49,615 bases of DNA, from the NCBI RefSeq assembly GCF_017114915.1, contig NZ_JAAUOE010000037.1, forward strand, positions 4,827 through 54,441, read 5' to 3'. The notes beneath the pieces were generated by a model. It was not told the DNA's origin, did not search any database, and worked only from the letters and a program-made list of their open reading frames with translations. This DNA is from Pseudomonas frederiksbergensis (GTDB lineage Bacteria > Pseudomonadota > Gammaproteobacteria > Pseudomonadales > Pseudomonadaceae). This document shows positions 1 through 9,009 of this stretch, piece after piece; within the stretch, counting starts at the first letter, position 1; each line of letters begins with the position of its first letter. The translations under genes were made by a program, and so were the position numbers.

Positions 1-20
1 TCAGGTCGGCTGTTGCCAAT

Positions 21-40
21 TCCCTGAAACTGTTCAGGGA
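21..40. repeat. 8-bp inverted repeat upstream of xfp
   Basis: TCCCTGAA, a 4-nt ACTG loop, then TTCAGGGA form a perfect hairpin. No T-run follows on either strand, so it could be an operator or the end of a gene left of the window. I see no FNR/ANR box in the first 142 bases. Confidence 0.4.
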
Positions 41-142
41 CGCGTGCGGCAAAACAGTCCACGCAATCAATGACTTTGAACACCTCTGATCGGGGGACCG
101 TTGCCCGGTAGCCAAGGTTCCGGATCTATTCTGGAGGATTTC

Positions 143-2506
143 ATGAGTGATTTTCTGAGTGCTGAGCAGTTGAAAGGTATCGATGCCTACTGGCGGGCTT
201 CCAATTACCTGGCCGTGGGCCAGATTTATCTCAAGGAAAACCCATTGCTGTGTACGCCCCTCAAACTGGAGCACATAAAGCCGCGGCTGCTGGGCCATTG
301 GGGTACGACACCGGGGCTGAACCTGATTTACGTTCACCTCAATCGGCTGATCAAAACCTATGACCTGAACATGCTCTTCATCACCGGTCCTGGCCATGGT
401 GGTCCGGCGATTGTTGCCCAGAGCTACCTGGAAGGGACTTACACGCAATTCGATCCTTCCGTGGAGCAGAACGTGAATGGGCTGACCCGGCTCTTTCGGC
501 AGTTTTCCTGGCCTTACGGGCTCTCCAGCCACGTATCGGCGCAGATTCCCGGGTCGATACACGAAGGTGGTGAGCTGGGATATTCATTGGCCCATGCCTA
601 TGGGGCGGCGTTCGATAACCCGGATCTGATCGTTGCCTGTGTGATCGGCGACGGCGAGGCCGAAACAGGCACATTGGCCGCCAGCTGGCACTCCAACAAA
701 TTTCTCAATCCGGAACGTGATGGGGCCGTGCTGCCCATTCTCCATCTTAACGGTTACAAGATCGCCAATCCGACGGTGCTGTCCAGAATCAGCGAAGATG
801 AGCTGTCGGCGCTGATGTATGGTTATGGGTACGACCCGTATTTTGTCGAGGGAGACGATCCCGAGCAGGTCCATCAACTGCTGGCCAAAACCCTGGATAC
901 GATGCTGTTGGAGATTCGCGAGATTCAGCGCGTCGCGCGAAACCGTTCACAGACCCATGAGCTGGAGCGTCCACTTTGGCCGATGCTGATACTGCGTACG
1001 CCAAAGGGCTGGACGGGCCCGAAATTCGTTGATGGCAAACAGGTTGAAGGTACCTGGCGTGCGCATCAGGTACCCCTCGGCGACTTCCAGCAACCGTTTC
1101 ACCTGTTGCAGTTGGAACAATGGCTCAACAGCTACCGGCCTCAGGAGCTGTTCGACGCCAATGGCGCTTTGCTCCCCACCATTGCTGCGCTGGCGCCAAC
1201 CGGGCATCGGCGTATGGGCGCTAACCCCCATGGCAACGGTGGTCTGCTGTTGCAGCCGCTGGACCTCCCCAGGTTTGCCGATTACGCAGTGGAACTCCCC
1301 GCACCGGGTTGCCTGCGTGCGGAGGCAACCCGGGTATTAGGCGGTTGGCTCAGGGATGTCATGAAGAACAACCTGCAACAGCGCAATTTTCGCGTCTTTG
1401 GTCCGGACGAAACCGCCTCCAACCGTCTCGATGCCATCTATGAGGTCAGCGCAAAAGAATGGATGGGCGCCCGGGAAAGTGAAGATGTCAATCTGACCGC
1501 TGACGGTCGGGTGATGGAAATTCTCAGTGAACAGGTGTGTGAGGGCTGGCTGGAAGGCTATTTGTTGACCGGTCGTCACGGGCTGTTTTCCTGCTATGAA
1601 GCTTTCATTCACATCATTGATTCGATGTTCAATCAGCATGCCAAATGGCTGAAAATCGCCGCTGAAGTCCCATGGCGCAAACCGATTGCCTCACTCAACT
1701 ATTTGCTCACGTCCCATGTCTGGCGACAGGACCACAATGGTTTTTCCCATCAGGATCCAGGGTTCATCGACCATGTTGCGAACAAGAAATCCGACGTGGT
1801 TCGGATCTATCTGCCCCCTGATGCCAATTGCCTGCTGTCAGTGACTGACCATTGCTTGAGAAGTCGCGGCTACATCAATGTCATTGTCGCCGGCAAACAG
1901 CCCGAATGGCAGTGGCTGGATATCGATTCGGCCATTCGTCACTGTATGGCCGGGATTGGCCGTTGGGACTGGGCCTGCCATAACGATGAGGACCCGGACG
2001 TGGTGATGGCGTGCGCGGGGGATGTTCCGACGCTGGAAACACTCGCCGCCGTGACATTGCTGCGCGAGTACGTGCCGGATATCCGGATTCGGGTTGTCAA
2101 CGTCGTGGACTTGATGGTGTTGCAGCCTTCATTTCAGCATCCTCATGGGCTCCAGGACCGAGCGTTCGATGAACTGTTCACCGTCGATAAACCAGTGATT
2201 TTCGCGTACCACGGATATCCGGCGCTCATTCACAAACTGGTCTACAAACGAAATAACCACGCTAACTTTCATGTCCGAGGATTCAAGGAGGAGGGCGCCA
2301 CCACGACACCGTTCGACATGGTGGTGATCAATAACCTTGATCGTTATCAGCTGGCACTGGACGTCATTCAACGGGTTCCCCGCCTGCAAGGCCTGGTTGC
2401 AACAGCCACGGCGCGGTATTGGGAAACGATGGAGAAACACAAGCTCTACATCATCGAGCATGGGCAGGATATGCCCGAGGTTCTGCAGTGGCGCTGGACA
2501 TCTTGA
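143..2506 (+). CDS. xfp: phosphoketolase (xylulose-5-phosphate/fructose-6-phosphate)
   Basis: This cytosolic ThDP enzyme splits xylulose 5-phosphate (and often fructose 6-phosphate) with phosphate to give acetyl phosphate plus glyceraldehyde 3-phosphate (or erythrose 4-phosphate). Acetyl phosphate can yield ATP through acetate kinase, which fits energy-limited, low-oxygen survival. The 787-residue length is normal for the family. Visible motifs are GHWGTTPG near residues 51-58, GPGHGG at 82-87 and the ThDP/Mg motif GDGEAETG at 169-176. I chose the ATG at 143 because GGAGG lies at 133-137 with 5-nt spacing and because the family begins near this residue; an in-frame ATG at 101 lacks such a site. 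The next gene, a universal stress protein, has its own FNR/ANR box only 17 nt after this stop codon, so the two are probably transcribed separately. Function is clear; preferred substrate is not. Confidence 0.95.
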   Translation: MSDFLSAEQLKGIDAYWRASNYLAVGQIYLKENPLLCTPLKLEHIKPRLLGHWGTTPGLNLIYVHLNRLIKTYDLNMLFITGPGHGGPAIVAQSYLEGTYTQFDPSVEQNVNGLTRLFRQFSWPYGLSSHVSAQIPGSIHEGGELGYSLAHAYGAAFDNPDLIVACVIGDGEAETGTLAASWHSNKFLNPERDGAVLPILHLNGYKIANPTVLSRISEDELSALMYGYGYDPYFVEGDDPEQVHQLLAKTLDTMLLEIREIQRVARNRSQTHELERPLWPMLILRTPKGWTGPKFVDGKQVEGTWRAHQVPLGDFQQPFHLLQLEQWLNSYRPQELFDANGALLPTIAALAPTGHRRMGANPHGNGGLLLQPLDLPRFADYAVELPAPGCLRAEATRVLGGWLRDVMKNNLQQRNFRVFGPDETASNRLDAIYEVSAKEWMGARESEDVNLTADGRVMEILSEQVCEGWLEGYLLTGRHGLFSCYEAFIHIIDSMFNQHAKWLKIAAEVPWRKPIASLNYLLTSHVWRQDHNGFSHQDPGFIDHVANKKSDVVRIYLPPDANCLLSVTDHCLRSRGYINVIVAGKQPEWQWLDIDSAIRHCMAGIGRWDWACHNDEDPDVVMACAGDVPTLETLAAVTLLREYVPDIRIRVVNVVDLMVLQPSFQHPHGLQDRAFDELFTVDKPVIFAYHGYPALIHKLVYKRNNHANFHVRGFKEEGATTTPFDMVVINNLDRYQLALDVIQRVPRLQGLVATATARYWETMEKHKLYIIEHGQDMPEVLQWRWTS

Positions 2507-2523
2507 AAATCCTTTACAAGGGT

Positions 2524-2537
2524 TTGATATGGATCAA
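2524..2537 (+). promoter_or_regulatory. FNR/ANR box, perfect consensus
   Basis: TTGAT-ATGG-ATCAA matches the FNR/ANR consensus exactly. A GAGTCT hexamer at 2560-2565 follows after 22 nt, where the -10 element of a class II FNR promoter should be. This predicts a transcript starting near 2572 that serves the universal stress protein at 2664. The leader would be about 90 nt. Confidence 0.8.
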
Positions 2538-2663
2538 CGCCAAGGAGATTCCAAGGGAGGAGTCTGGGTCAACGCTGGTGCTCAACCCAGCGAGGACGCG
2601 ACGACTGACCATCGGCAAGGGGCATCGGCAGGCGTCGAAGCCCAACCTTTCTGGAGTCGGATC

Positions 2664-3548
2664 ATGAGCCAGTATCAACGATTATTGCTGATCATCAACC
2701 CGGTCCTGCGCCATTCTCCTGCGATACACCATGCTACTGAGCTGGCCAAGGTCACCGGGGCGAGTTTACACATTGCGGCGTTATTACCATCGCTGGATGT
2801 TCTCTCACTGCTCGAACAAGGCGACCGGCATAAGGCTCGGGAGAGTTACCTGCAGGACCATCGCGATTGGCTCAAGGACCGGGCAAAAAATATCCATCGC
2901 AAGGGTATCAATGTGACAACCGAGGTGGCGTGGGCCGATGACGTGCAGCAGGAAATCCTTCAGCACGTCACGGAAATGCAGCCCGATCTGCTGATCAAGG
3001 AAGTACAGCATGAACCTGTGCTCAAACGCGCGTTCATCACCCCTATGGATTGGCACTTGTTGCGTCACTGTCCGGTGCCGGTCTATCTGGTGGGGGGCAG
3101 TGGCCATGCCTTGCCGCGCAAGGTAGTGGCGGCGGTTGATGCTTCGGGTACCGATTCAGACAGCGAGCTGAACGACCGGATCATCCAACAGGCTCTCGGC
3201 CTCGCCCTGCAGTGTGACGCCGAGCTGCATCTGCTGTATGCATGTGACATTTCGGTAGCCTGGCTGGCTGATCTGGGTGGCGGTCTGACGCTGTCAGAGC
3301 TTACCCGGGAATTGCGCAGGGACCTGGAAAAATCTTTTCTTGAATGGGCTGAGCGCTACGGTGTGCCTTCTGACCGTCGACATTTCGTAAAGGGGCAACC
3401 GGTCTCGGCGCTGAGTGAGTTTGCCAACGAGCATCAAGTGGATGTGATCGTGATGGGCAGGGTCCAGTCCCGTGGGCTGCATAAGCTTATCGGCAGCACG
3501 ACCGAGCATATTCTGTATCAGGTGCCCTGCAGCGTTCTGGCGGTCTAG
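2664..3548 (+). CDS. universal stress protein, two tandem Usp domains (copy 1)
   Basis: The 294-residue protein is a UspE-like tandem of two Usp folds. Members are cytosolic nucleotide-binding proteins that aid survival during growth arrest; in Pseudomonas aeruginosa several are ANR-controlled and needed for anaerobic energy-stress survival. The second domain ends with the conserved MGRVQSRG...LIGSTTEHIL segment, containing the glycines and G-S/T of the ATP-binding loop; the first domain lacks a clear loop. The reading frame is open further upstream into xfp, but ATG 2664 is preferred because GGAG lies 7 nt before it and the paralogues start with the same M-x(3-4)-R-h-h-h-h pattern. A second possible ATG is at 2529, inside the FNR/ANR box. 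The hydrolase at 3633 follows after 84 nt and may be cotranscribed. Confidence 0.9.
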   Translation: MSQYQRLLLIINPVLRHSPAIHHATELAKVTGASLHIAALLPSLDVLSLLEQGDRHKARESYLQDHRDWLKDRAKNIHRKGINVTTEVAWADDVQQEILQHVTEMQPDLLIKEVQHEPVLKRAFITPMDWHLLRHCPVPVYLVGGSGHALPRKVVAAVDASGTDSDSELNDRIIQQALGLALQCDAELHLLYACDISVAWLADLGGGLTLSELTRELRRDLEKSFLEWAERYGVPSDRRHFVKGQPVSALSEFANEHQVDVIVMGRVQSRGLHKLIGSTTEHILYQVPCSVLAV

Positions 3549-3632
3549 GTTCGGGTCATCATTGAGCCCGATCTTTTGCAACGCGCTGGCGCAGAGCATC
3601 CGGTACGCGTGTTTCCGGTCAGGAGAACTCCA

Positions 3633-4283
3633 ATGTTTGAGCTTCGCTATCGAAAGCTGGACCTGGGGAACGTGGAGCTGTCTGCCGACCTGCGTCTGCC
3701 GGCGCACGCTGGTGGTCTGGTGGTGTTCGTTCATGGCAGCGGCAGTGGTCGTTCAAGCCCGCGTAATCAACAAGTTGCGCTGTCTCTGGCTCAGCGGGGG
3801 TTGGGCACGTTGCTGTTCGATCTGCTCACGGAGCCGGAGCAGTACCTGGACAACCAGACCCGGGAGTTGCGTTTCAATATTGCGCTGCTGTCCAACCGAC
3901 TGGTGAAGGTGATCGACTGGATTGGTCGGGACGCCGAACTGCAACCACTACCGATCGGATTGTTCGGCGCAAGCACCGGTGCTGCGGCGGCACTATTGGC
4001 CGCGGCCGAGCGGGTGGACGTGGTGCATGCGGTGGTGAGTCGGGGAGGGCGGACCGATCTTGCGGGTGCGGCGCTGCCTCGCGTGAAGGCGCCGACCTTG
4101 CAGATTGTCGGTGAGCTGGATCCGGTGGTGCTCGATCTCAATGTGCAAAGTGGTCGCGCCCTGCAGTGCGAACAGCGCCTGGAAGTGGTGGCGGGCGCGA
4201 CACATCTTTTTGAAGAACCGGGAACCCTCGAAGAAGTCGCCAGACTGGCCGGCGACTGGTTCGAGACGTATTTGCGACGGTAG
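3633..4283 (+). CDS. alpha/beta hydrolase, dienelactone-hydrolase-like
   Basis: This 216-residue protein has the alpha/beta-hydrolase fold. The oxyanion strand VVFVHGSGSG is near residues 29-38, the nucleophile elbow is GAS(114)TGA, the acid lies in GELDPVV and the histidine in ATHLFEE. The elbow has Ala before the Ser, as in a family of small hydrolases that often sit next to or are fused with phosphoribosyltransferases. Mycobacterium tuberculosis Rv0571c, a DosR-regulon protein, contains such a fusion; here the hydrolase half stands alone. AGGAG at 3621-3625 precedes the ATG with 7-nt spacing. It follows a universal stress gene on the same strand and converges with the esterase-like gene at 4316. 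The substrate is unknown. Confidence 0.85.
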   Translation: MFELRYRKLDLGNVELSADLRLPAHAGGLVVFVHGSGSGRSSPRNQQVALSLAQRGLGTLLFDLLTEPEQYLDNQTRELRFNIALLSNRLVKVIDWIGRDAELQPLPIGLFGASTGAAAALLAAAERVDVVHAVVSRGGRTDLAGAALPRVKAPTLQIVGELDPVVLDLNVQSGRALQCEQRLEVVAGATHLFEEPGTLEEVARLAGDWFETYLRR

Positions 4284-4315
4284 TCATCCGGCGCGGACAA
4301 CCACCGTCTGGCCTG

Positions 4316-5683
4316 TCATACGCCAAATGGAAAGGTTTCGTCTTCCGGTTCCAGCGCCTGGCTTTTCGGCAGGGGCAACGCGGTGACCGGTTGCGTCTGT
4401 TCAATCCAGACCATGGCGTCGAATTGTTCGGTCAGCACTGACTCGAAGTAGTGGCTGCTGCGCTCGCTGGCGGGTCGATAGATCACACCGATGGCCCGCT
4501 CCAGCAGCGGTTTGGACAGGGCCTGGCGTAGCTCTTTTCGCTGCGGATCCCGCCAGTCGGTCAATGAAGCCGGGACGCCGGCGTTGAGGAACTGGCGCTC
4601 CCAACTGTCTGGCCGGGACGGCCGGATATCCTTGATAAGCATCTCGCCATCCCAGTCATCGGCCGCGGCCACTTGGCCACGGTCGGTGCTCATGCCGATC
4701 AGCACCACATCGCGCCCATAGGCATGGCGGCACAGCTGACCGATATTGAACTGACCCTTCCAGCCCATTTCCGTGGCGGCCGCATTGCCGATATGGGAGT
4801 TGTGCGCCCACACCACGGCCCTGGCTTGCGGGCCACGGTGTTCGAGCAGCGCACGTAATGTGTCGAACATGTGCCTGTCGCGCAGGTTCCAGGAGGCCGT
4901 CGAACCTCGATAAATCGCTCGGTAATATTGTTCCGCCGCCTGGATGACCCGGGCGTTCTGGGTCGCATCGAAGAACGCTTCATCATCCTTGATCGCCCCG
5001 GCCAGTTGCTCGGCCAGCATGGCATTGAGCTGTTCGACCACCGCATGTTCGCAGGGCATGATGCCGTCGCGTTCGACAAAGTGGCCGTACAGCGCAGGAT
5101 CATCCTGCCACGGGGTTAAACAGCCATAACGACGCCGTGCTTCGTGTGCCAGCTGCGGGTCGACACGGTCCAGATAGCTCAGCACCTCGTGGATGGAATT
5201 GCGCAAACTGTAAACGTCCAGACCGCGAAACTCGACGCGATGTTCAGCCTCGTGTTGGTGGTTGTACTGATGCAGCCAGTGGGTGAACGCTCTCACATCG
5301 GTGTTGCGCCACATCCAGGTCGGGAACCGGCTGAAAATGTGTCGTGCCCAGGCCGAGCGCGCCAGCCCCCGGGCATAACGGTCCACATGACCGGCGTCTG
5401 GCCAGTCTGCTTCAACGGCCACGATATTGAACCCGTGCTGCTCGATCAGCCGTTGGGTAATCGCCGCCCGGGTCCGATAGAAATCACTGGTGCCATGGCT
5501 GGCTTCCCCGATCATCACCACGCGTGCATCCGCGTAGCGGTCGAACATCTCACCCAAGGCTGGAGAGTTCAGTTCCGGCAGGGGTTCGGCGTATTGACGC
5601 AAGAGCGGAACGATCGAGGCCTCGTCTATGTGGGTATGCGTGCCATACAGGTGGTCCAGCATGTTTTGGGAAGGTGTGTTCAT
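4316..5683 (-). CDS. erythromycin-esterase-like protein
   Basis: The 455-residue protein belongs to the erythromycin esterase family (PF05139). Recognisable segments are VVMIGEASHGTSDFY, with the conserved Glu and His, then VAVEADWPDA and the later VVWAHNSHIG. True EreA/EreB enzymes open macrolide lactones with a conserved His/Glu set, but most chromosomal members have no known substrate, so resistance should not be assumed. In M. tuberculosis a homologous domain in Rv2030c belongs to the DosR regulon, which matches the company kept here. I chose ATG 5683 because a GGGGG stretch lies about 9 nt upstream; ATG 5692 is in frame but leaves no spacing. The gene lies downstream of hsp20 on the same strand, separated by a terminator, so it needs readthrough or its own promoter. 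Confidence 0.87.
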   Translation of the reverse strand: MNTPSQNMLDHLYGTHTHIDEASIVPLLRQYAEPLPELNSPALGEMFDRYADARVVMIGEASHGTSDFYRTRAAITQRLIEQHGFNIVAVEADWPDAGHVDRYARGLARSAWARHIFSRFPTWMWRNTDVRAFTHWLHQYNHQHEAEHRVEFRGLDVYSLRNSIHEVLSYLDRVDPQLAHEARRRYGCLTPWQDDPALYGHFVERDGIMPCEHAVVEQLNAMLAEQLAGAIKDDEAFFDATQNARVIQAAEQYYRAIYRGSTASWNLRDRHMFDTLRALLEHRGPQARAVVWAHNSHIGNAAATEMGWKGQFNIGQLCRHAYGRDVVLIGMSTDRGQVAAADDWDGEMLIKDIRPSRPDSWERQFLNAGVPASLTDWRDPQRKELRQALSKPLLERAIGVIYRPASERSSHYFESVLTEQFDAMVWIEQTQPVTALPLPKSQALEPEDETFPFGV

Positions 5684-5721
5684 GAACGTCATCCCCCTAT
5701 AGGCGGATCCGGTCCCTCTCA

Positions 5722-5756
5722 GAAAAAAGCCCCCTGCCGGTTGCCCGGCAAGGGGC
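5722..5756 (-). terminator. rho-independent terminator of hsp20
   Basis: Read on the minus strand, a CCCCTTGCCGG/CCGGCAGGGG stem is followed by CTTTTTTCT. It sits immediately after the hsp20 stop codon and before the esterase-like gene. Confidence 0.85.
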
Positions 5757-5767
5757 CGGGCCAGTGG

Positions 5768-6310
5768 TCAGTCGGCTTTGATCGGCACGACTTTGTCCGC
5801 TTTCATGGCTTCGGTTTTTTTCGGCAGCGAGATGCTCAATACGCCTTTGCTGAAGCTTGCTTCGATCTTCTCGGCATCGACCCCTTGGGGCAGGTTGAAC
5901 ACCCGTTCGAAGGAGCCATAGTGACGCTCGCTGAGGTGATAGCCCTTTCTCTTTTCTTCCTTGTCCTCTTTCTTTTCTCCTTTAATGATCAGGCAACCGT
6001 TGGACAGTTTGAGCTCGATGTTCTTCTGATCCATGCCAGGCAGTTCGGCAGTGATTTCGAAGCTCTTGTCTTTCTCGGTGATGTCCACGGCAGGCACGGC
6101 ATAGCCTGTCAGTTCCTTGCGCCAGAGCGGCTCGACATCAAACAGTCCGCGACCGAATAGCGACAGCCCTGTACCGCGGCTGAAGTCTTCGAACACGTGA
6201 TCGATCTGTTGGCGAAGGTTTTCAAAGGGACGCCACAGCTCGGTCGACATTGGCTGCACAGCGGTTTTTTTTTCGGTTTGCGTCGGCATTTTTTTCACGG
6301 AGCTGGCCAT
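5768..6310 (-). CDS. Hsp20/alpha-crystallin small heat-shock protein
   Basis: The 180-residue protein is an ATP-independent cytosolic holdase that keeps unfolding proteins soluble. The alpha-crystallin domain runs from about residue 70 to 165, beginning VPAVDITEKDKSFEI and including ELPGMDQKNIEL, the GSFERVFNLP strand and GVLSISLPK near the end. A KKEDKEEKRKG loop is rich in charge. ATG 6310 is preceded by AGAGGAG at good spacing; the open frame runs further upstream without a credible start. It is transcribed divergently from the metal ATPase, and the near-consensus FNR/ANR box at 6517-6530 sits between them. Its mycobacterial counterpart HspX (Acr) is the hallmark DosR dormancy protein. Confidence 0.93.
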   Translation of the reverse strand: MASSVKKMPTQTEKKTAVQPMSTELWRPFENLRQQIDHVFEDFSRGTGLSLFGRGLFDVEPLWRKELTGYAVPAVDITEKDKSFEITAELPGMDQKNIELKLSNGCLIIKGEKKEDKEEKRKGYHLSERHYGSFERVFNLPQGVDAEKIEASFSKGVLSISLPKKTEAMKADKVVPIKAD

Positions 6311-6516
6311 TTCATTTCTCCTCTTGGCGAATAAGGTGAACCGCGAACATGGGGTTTGCGGCCCACCACGACAAAACAAGAACCCGACACTCGCCCTTGC
6401 AAGGGCAGTGTTCCCGGACCGCAACATCCAGCCGGAAACGAAAGCGTGGGTGCCGACCGCAGATACGGCGGCGTTAACGCTGACTCTCAATGTCTACGTA
6501 ATCGGCCAATGCCTGT

Positions 6517-6530
6517 TTGATTTAGATCAG
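6517..6530. promoter_or_regulatory. FNR/ANR box between hsp20 and the metal ATPase
   Basis: TTGAT-TTAG-ATCAG differs from the consensus only at the last base. Toward hsp20 a GACATT hexamer (minus strand, 6494-6489) lies 22 nt away, as expected for class II activation. Toward the ATPase the corresponding position (6553-6558) has no -10-like sequence. The hsp20 leader would be about 170 nt. Confidence 0.6.
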
Positions 6531-6712
6531 AAAGAAAGCAGACGGCGATTTTCTCCCGCAGCAACCATTGCGCTAACGCCGGGCGAAGCTTCAATTGATA
6601 ACGCGCAGCGAACATGCCAGGCATTCGAGACCTAAGCTTTACCCATCACGGCGATGAGTCGCAGGCGTTTGTACAACGAGGCTGCGGAGCGCTTTTTGAG
6701 GAATCTGCATCG

Positions 6713-8995
6713 ATGCTCAGCAAGTGGCTGGACCCGGTTTTATTGCTGCTCACCACCCTGACCCTGCTGGCCGGGGGCATTGCGCAGGTGGCTCAAAAGT
6801 CTGACTGGGCATCGATTTGCTGGGCCGCGGGCAGTCTGGTGATGGCCCTGGTGCTGCTCGTCGAGATTGTCAGGCGCCTGGCCCGGCGCGAGGCCGGGGT
6901 GGATCTGATCGCTCTGCTGTCGATCGCCGCCGCGTTGTTTTTTCAGCAGACGCTGGTGGCGGCGGTGATTGCCTTGATGCTGGCGTCGGGACGCATCCTG
7001 GAGTTCTTCACCCAACAACGCGCCGAACGCGAACTGCGTGCGCTGGTCGACCGGGCGCCACGCGTTGCCTGGCTGCAGGAGAACGGCAATTTACGGCAGG
7101 TTCCGGTCGAGCAGATCCAGCCGCATCAGACACTGCTTGTGCGCCTGGGAGAGGTGGTGCCGGTCGACGGCCGTCTACTCAGCCCCACGGCGATTCTCGA
7201 CGAGTCGGCGCTCACCGGCGAGTCATTGCCGGTCACCCGCCGGGAAGGAGAGCTGCTGCCCAGTGGGGTGACCAATGTCGGCGCGCCAGTGCTGCTGACA
7301 GCCACTCGAACCGCAGCGCAGAGCACCTACGCTGGCGTAGTACGCCTGGCTGAAGCCGCACGGCAATCGCGCGCGCCGTTTGTGCGTTTGGCCGACCGTT
7401 ACGCGTTGTTCTTCATTCCGCTGACTTTGCTGATTGCCGGCATCGCCTGGTACATGAGTGGCGACTCGTTGCGCGCGCTGGCGGTTCTGGTGGTGGCCAC
7501 GCCTTGCCCGCTGATCCTGGCCGTGCCGATTTCGATCATGTCAGGGATTTCCAGGGCGGCGCGGCGCGGGATCCTGATCAAGGACGGCGTCACCCTGGAA
7601 GCGCTGGCCGAGGTCAAGCAAGTGTTTCTCGACAAGACCGGCACGTTGACCAGCGGCCACGCCCGTCTGCAATCGATCGAGACCAACGGAGCGCTCGATC
7701 CGCAGCGTCTGCTGGGCCTGGCCGCTTCGCTGGCGCAGGCCTCGACGCACCCCATCTCCCAGGCCATTGTCGAGGCCGCCTGTCAGCGTGGATTGCCGCT
7801 CAGCGTGCCGCAGGCGGTCGAGGAAAGCCCGGGCGCTGGTCTTTGCGGGTTGATCGATGGCCTGCGGGTGCGTTTCGGCACGTTGTCCTTTGTTCAAAAT
7901 GAGTCACCGGTTGGCGACTGGGCCGCCACCATGCTGCGCCGCATGGATTACCTGGCGTGCAGCGGCAGCTTCGTTGAAGTGGACGGGGCGCTCGCGGGGC
8001 TGCTGATTTTCTCGGACAAACTGCGTCGGGAAACCCCGCTGACCCTGCGCCGACTGCGCAACAGAGGCATCGAGCGGATCGTCATGCTCACGGGTGATCG
8101 TGTGGAAACCGCCGAGATGATTGCCTTGTCGGCCGGGATCGACGAGTTGCGCGCCGGGTTGAGTCCTGGGGACAAGGTGCGTGCGGTACAGGATGCCTGC
8201 CTGCACGCCAGCACGCTGATGGTCGGTGATGGCATCAACGATGCTCCCGCACTGGCGGCAGCGAATGTCGGGGTGGCCATGGGGGCGAGCGGTGCCACGG
8301 CGTCCGCGCAAGCAGCGGGTGTGGTGTTGCTGGTGGATCGTCTGGATCGTCTGGTCGAGGCGTTGGACATCGCCCGTCAGACTCGCCACATCGCCCGTCA
8401 AGGCGTATTGGCCGGCATGGGCATGTCGGTGCTGGCCATGGGGGTAGCCGCCTTCGGCTACCTGCCGCCGCTGGTCGGTGCCGTGGTGCAGGAGGGCATC
8501 GACGTGGTGATCATCTTCAATGCCTTGCGTGCATTGGGGCCTTTGCCAGGTCTGCGCCAACGCAAGCTGGCCGCCGAGCATATCGATCACCTGCAAGACG
8601 AACACGACCAGCTCGCTTCGGTACTCTGCGATCTGCACCAACTGGCAAGCGACTTCGCCCAGCGCCCCCTCGAGCAAGCGCAGAGCGACTTGCTGGCGCT
8701 GGTAAAAAACCTGCAAGAATCGCTGGTCCGCCATGAACGGGACGACGAAAACACCCTGTACCCGCTGTTGACGCAAAGCCTGCCCGGCGAGGACCCCATG
8801 TCGGCGATGAGCCACGTCCACCGCGAGATCTTCCGTCTGATCCATTTACTGGCGCGCATGAGCACGGATTTCAGTGCCGACCCTGCAACAGCTTCTGTCG
8901 ATGAGATACAGCATCAGTTGATTCGCCTGGATACCCTCGTGCGGCTGCACTTTGATCAGGAGGAGGAGCTTTTTCGTTACCTTGATAAGCGTTGA
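6713..8995 (+). CDS. P1B-type metal ATPase with C-terminal hemerythrin-like domain
   Basis: This inner-membrane pump should move a transition metal at the expense of ATP. From M1 at 6713 the transmembrane metal-site motif is TPCP at 263-266, the phosphorylation site is DKTGT at D307, and the hinge is GDGIND at 505-510. There is no N-terminal heavy-metal domain. Residues about 623-758 form a hemerythrin-like domain with H623/H626, H631-D632, H674-E675, H701/H703 and H746 followed by an acidic DQEEE stretch. TPC plus hemerythrin is the architecture of the P1B-5 subgroup, for which Ni/Fe transport has been reported (for example Nia of Sinorhizobium). A diiron domain could sense or use O2, fitting an oxygen-controlled locus. 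The frame is open to ATG 6614, but that start has no ribosome site; GAGG stands 11 nt before 6713. Start is uncertain. Confidence 0.88.
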   Translation: MLSKWLDPVLLLLTTLTLLAGGIAQVAQKSDWASICWAAGSLVMALVLLVEIVRRLARREAGVDLIALLSIAAALFFQQTLVAAVIALMLASGRILEFFTQQRAERELRALVDRAPRVAWLQENGNLRQVPVEQIQPHQTLLVRLGEVVPVDGRLLSPTAILDESALTGESLPVTRREGELLPSGVTNVGAPVLLTATRTAAQSTYAGVVRLAEAARQSRAPFVRLADRYALFFIPLTLLIAGIAWYMSGDSLRALAVLVVATPCPLILAVPISIMSGISRAARRGILIKDGVTLEALAEVKQVFLDKTGTLTSGHARLQSIETNGALDPQRLLGLAASLAQASTHPISQAIVEAACQRGLPLSVPQAVEESPGAGLCGLIDGLRVRFGTLSFVQNESPVGDWAATMLRRMDYLACSGSFVEVDGALAGLLIFSDKLRRETPLTLRRLRNRGIERIVMLTGDRVETAEMIALSAGIDELRAGLSPGDKVRAVQDACLHASTLMVGDGINDAPALAAANVGVAMGASGATASAQAAGVVLLVDRLDRLVEALDIARQTRHIARQGVLAGMGMSVLAMGVAAFGYLPPLVGAVVQEGIDVVIIFNALRALGPLPGLRQRKLAAEHIDHLQDEHDQLASVLCDLHQLASDFAQRPLEQAQSDLLALVKNLQESLVRHERDDENTLYPLLTQSLPGEDPMSAMSHVHREIFRLIHLLARMSTDFSADPATASVDEIQHQLIRLDTLVRLHFDQEEELFRYLDKR

Positions 8996-9009
8996 AAAGC
9001 CATGCAGTG

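Noticed and set aside
1..142. FNR/ANR box for phosphoketolase
   Set aside because: ATCAA occurs at 66-70, but the bases 9 nt upstream do not form TTGAT. Any oxygen control must lie further left or not exist.
4316..5683. macrolide resistance gene
   Set aside because: The protein belongs to the erythromycin-esterase family, but it sits in a stress island and has no resistance-element context. Family membership does not show macrolide hydrolysis.
5144..6160. 338-codon plus-strand ORF across the esterase-like and hsp20 genes
   Set aside because: It is antisense to two clear genes and spans their terminator, and its protein has no recognisable family pattern. It is a GC-rich shadow frame.
7904..8845. 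313-codon minus-strand ORF inside the metal ATPase
   Set aside because: It is antisense to the conserved ATPase and hemerythrin sequence, and the product is rich in Gln/His/Arg as expected of a shadow frame.
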